Source: Microbacterium sp. XT11
Lineage (GTDB): Bacteria; Actinomycetota; Actinomycetes; Actinomycetales; Microbacteriaceae
Length of the DNA: 64,000 nt
Direction of reading: 5' to 3'
Assembly (NCBI RefSeq): GCF_001513675.1
Contig: NZ_CP013859.1
Coordinates: forward strand, 2,791,081 to 2,855,080
Every line of letters begins with the position of its first letter. Position 1 is the stretch's first letter. Below are positions 62,058-64,000 of the stretch, one piece after another. Made by a program: the position numbers and the translations under genes. The notes under the pieces were generated by a model. It was not told the DNA's origin. It saw only the letters and a list, made by a program, of their open reading frames with translations, and ran no database searches.

Positions 62058-63040
62058 CGGACGAACCCGTCCACGTCGAGCAGGCGGTAGCCGATCACGG
62101 CGCCGGCGGGCATGTACTCGTTCTCCGTGACATTCGTGCGCTCGATTCCGACGATCCTGCCCGTCTCGAGAGACAGCAGGATCACGTCGCTCGCGGCGCC
62201 GTCTGCGGAGACGACCCTCATGCCGGCGACCGGACGGCCGAGACGGTCGGTCGTCCGACCGAGCGCCGTCACGCCCTCCGACTCACCGAGGATAGCGAGA
62301 AGCTCCGCTTCCTGTCGGTTCGTGAGGGTCCACTGCTCGAGCAACGCACCCATGGCCGTGGTCACGTCGGCGGCGGATGCCTGCGCCGGCATCCCGAGCG
62401 CCTGCAACGCTCCAACCAGCGATTCGCGCGTCGATCCCGGCGGTGTCGCGACCGGGGTGGTGAACTCGCCCGGCTTCATCGTGAGATCCATCGAGACCTT
62501 GCCGCTCGTGCTCACCCGCGCCGACGCGTTCGCCGCCGCATCCGCCGGGTCGTACTGGTCGCCGTCGACGACGACCACACGACCGGACTGATCGGCTTCC
62601 CACTGCAGCGTGACGAGCTGCGGAACGACCGTCGTCGCCCCCGTGTCTCCGTCGATGTTGAGGGACCACGTTGCGGAGCGCACGAAGCGCTGCGGCTCGC
62701 TGGGGCCCGGGGAGTCCGCGAGCGTCTTCTGGGCCGCGCCGACCGTGCTCTCCACGCTCGCCTCACCCTCGAAGGCCAGGGGCGGCGGTGTTCCGGCGAT
62801 CGCCTGTCCGGACGGCGTCAGCACGCTGATCCCGAGCGCGGCGGCCATGACGACCGCGACCGCAGCAGAGGCGAAGCCGAGGAGGCGGTTGCGGGTGCGG
62901 TGCGGGCGGGGGTCGGTGGACATGATGCGCTCGAGCATCGCCAGCGCGTCGGCGTCCGGCTTGGCCGTGAGCGGCGTGCGGGCAGGCGACGCCGCATGCA
63001 GGAGCTCATCGAGCCGCTCGTCATCGATCATCTGCGTCAT
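62054..63040 (-). CDS. membrane-anchored CU044_5270-type protein, sigma-factor partner
   Basis: This 328-residue protein has a cytoplasmic N-terminus of about 50 residues (LDELLHAASPARTP), one hydrophobic segment (about 54-76) and an external domain of 250 residues with RFVRSATWSLNIDGD and YRLLDVDGFV. Such proteins follow ECF sigma genes and probably regulate or respond with them. The start overlaps the sigma gene by 20 bases. No zinc anti-sigma HxxxCxxC motif is present. Confidence 0.7.
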   Translation of the reverse strand: MTQMIDDERLDELLHAASPARTPLTAKPDADALAMLERIMSTDPRPHRTRNRLLGFASAAVAVVMAAALGISVLTPSGQAIAGTPPPLAFEGEASVESTVGAAQKTLADSPGPSEPQRFVRSATWSLNIDGDTGATTVVPQLVTLQWEADQSGRVVVVDGDQYDPADAAANASARVSTSGKVSMDLTMKPGEFTTPVATPPGSTRESLVGALQALGMPAQASAADVTTAMGALLEQWTLTNRQEAELLAILGESEGVTALGRTTDRLGRPVAGMRVVSADGAASDVILLSLETGRIVGIERTNVTENEYMPAGAVIGYRLLDVDGFVR

Positions 63041-63554
63041 TCCCCGACCCCTCCAGTCCGAGTTCGCGTCTGAGCCTGCTCTGAGCCCGACGCAATGCCC
63101 TCTCCACCCTGGAACGCGAAGAACCGATCGACTCCGCCGTCTCCCCCACGGTGAGCCCGTCCCAGTACGTGAGCATGATGATACGCCGTTGCCTGGCCGA
63201 GAGGCCAGAGAGCGCGTTCACGATCTGAGCGTGCGTGGCCGCGCGGTCCGGGTGATCATCCCCTGCGAGTCCGGCATGAACTGCGGCGGTGACCGTCGTC
63301 CTGTTCGACGGGCGGCTGCCGCGGGCCTTCAGGCGGCGGTCGGCCACACGCAAGAGCCATGGCCGTCCCATGGGTCGACTCGCGCGGAGCTTGGTCCACG
63401 CCGTCAGGAACACCTCTGAGACCAGCTCGTTCACCTCTGCGTCGTCGTCGACGACGCACTCGATGTGATGCCGAACCGCTGCCCAATTCGCGTCGAAGAC
63501 GCGGGCGAAGACCTCGTTGCGCAGCGAGTTCGGGTCGTCGCTGCGCGTATTCAT
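63021..63554 (-). CDS. ECF-type RNA polymerase sigma factor
   Basis: This 177-residue protein has region 2 (FARVFDANWAAVRHHIE, EVNELVSEVFLTAWTKL) and region 4 (LSALSARQRRIIMLTYWDGLTVGETAESIGSSRSRVERALRRA, quoted by its ends LSARQRR and RVERALRRA). It belongs to the SigE/RpoE-like group. It heads a three-gene operon with a membrane partner and a secreted crystallin-like protein. Its target promoters are unknown. Confidence 0.9.
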   Translation of the reverse strand: MNTRSDDPNSLRNEVFARVFDANWAAVRHHIECVVDDDAEVNELVSEVFLTAWTKLRASRPMGRPWLLRVADRRLKARGSRPSNRTTVTAAVHAGLAGDDHPDRAATHAQIVNALSGLSARQRRIIMLTYWDGLTVGETAESIGSSRSRVERALRRAQSRLRRELGLEGSGNDADDR

Positions 63555-63599
63555 GCCCCTGCGGGTGGCGGAACAGCCGCCGTCCTGAGAACGATCACG

Positions 63600-64000
63600 T
63601 CAGAACCCCAGCCTGCCGAGCTGCTTGGGGTCGCGCTGCCATTCCTTCGCCACCTTCACGTGCAGGCCGAGGAACACCCTCGTTCCGAGCAGCTCTTCGA
63701 TCCCGGCGCGAGCGCGCGCGCCGACATCACGCAGACGAGCACCCTTCCTGCCGATGATGATGGCCTTCTGACTGTCTCGTTCGACGACGATCGACGCATG
63801 CACGTCGGTGAGGTCGCCGGCGTCACGCGGCGCCACGTCGTCGACGAGCACGGCGATCGAGTGGGGAAGCTCGTCCCGCACCCCGTCGAGCGCGGCTTCA
63901 CGGATGATCTCCGCGATCCGGTCCTCCTCGGACTCATCGGTGGTGATGCCCTCGGGGTAGAGCGCAGGGCCCTCCGGCATGAGAGCGAGGATCTCGTCCG
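63600..64000 (-). CDS. era: GTPase Era, C-terminal part (5' end outside window)
   Basis: The visible 133 residues hold the end of the G domain (LMPEGPALYPEG) and the KH domain with VERDSQKAIIIGRKGARLRDVG and RVFLGLHVKVAKEWQRD. Era binds 16S rRNA and helps 30S maturation. The N-terminal GTP-binding motifs lie beyond the window. Confidence 0.93.
   Translation of the reverse strand, partial: DEILALMPEGPALYPEGITTDESEEDRIAEIIREAALDGVRDELPHSIAVLVDDVAPRDAGDLTDVHASIVVERDSQKAIIIGRKGARLRDVGARARAGIEELLGTRVFLGLHVKVAKEWQRDPKQLGRLGF

Overview
The window is chromosomal DNA of a high-GC actinobacterium. Gene content and order (SufBD-Rieske-SufC-SufT, tkt-tal-pgi-zwf-opcA-pgl, SURF1/DUF3099, dgt-dnaG next to dusB, RecO-UppS-LeuA) point to the Microbacteriaceae, most likely Microbacterium. 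This assignment rests on family recognition only; no search was run.

Layout. 1-8.3 kb: alpha/beta hydrolase (cut by the window edge), fabG, small membrane proteins, SURF1, a PNPOx-family oxidase, an ABC-F ATPase, a DedA protein and a two-component system. 8.4-14.8 kb: a membrane acyltransferase, the biotin ECF transporter bioYMN with a divergent TetR regulator (bioQ-like) and tandem operators, an MFS exporter and a MalY-type C-S lyase. 14.8-18.9 kb: Fe-S assembly operon sufB-sufD-Rieske-sufC-sufT. 19.1-21.7 kb: heme A synthesis (ctaA, ctaB). 22.0-30.1 kb: a tightly coupled pentose-phosphate operon. 30.1-33.4 kb: a transporter, peptide deformylase, a lipoprotein and a lower-GC decayed stretch with an FHA-domain remnant.

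33,413-49,115 is a complete-looking, very small (about 15.67 kb) siphovirus-type prophage in the 3' half of a tRNA-Asn gene, bounded by perfect 38-bp direct repeats. Integrase and a small membrane protein lie at the left end on the + strand. All structural, lysis, packaging and replication genes run on the - strand, and the repressor is at the right end on the + strand. The attachment core lies INSIDE the 3' end of the repressor gene. In the lysogen the repressor stops at a TAA supplied by the tRNA anticodon loop (106 aa). Joining the two ends in silico to rebuild the phage attP gives a 120-aa form with a C-terminal tail ending -EAA, and the integrase, next downstream on the excised genome, ends -MLAA. 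This is the architecture of the integration-dependent immunity switch known from mycobacteriophages such as BPs, Brujita and Charlie: integration removes an ssrA-like degradation tag and so switches immunity on. It is the most notable system in the window. The same prophage has a fused capsid protease-major capsid gene with a strong internal ribosome binding site, and three exact 17-bp iteron-like repeats inside its replication-type gene.

49.1-64 kb is host DNA again: tRNA-Asn, an orphan ABC ATPase, dnaG, dgt, dusB, glutathione peroxidase, a DsbA-like protein, a P-loop kinase, uppS, recO, a TRIC-like channel, leuA with a leucine-rich leader peptide, an alcohol dehydrogenase-like oxidoreductase, a secreted crystallin-like protein with a sigma factor and its partner gene, and the 3' end of era.
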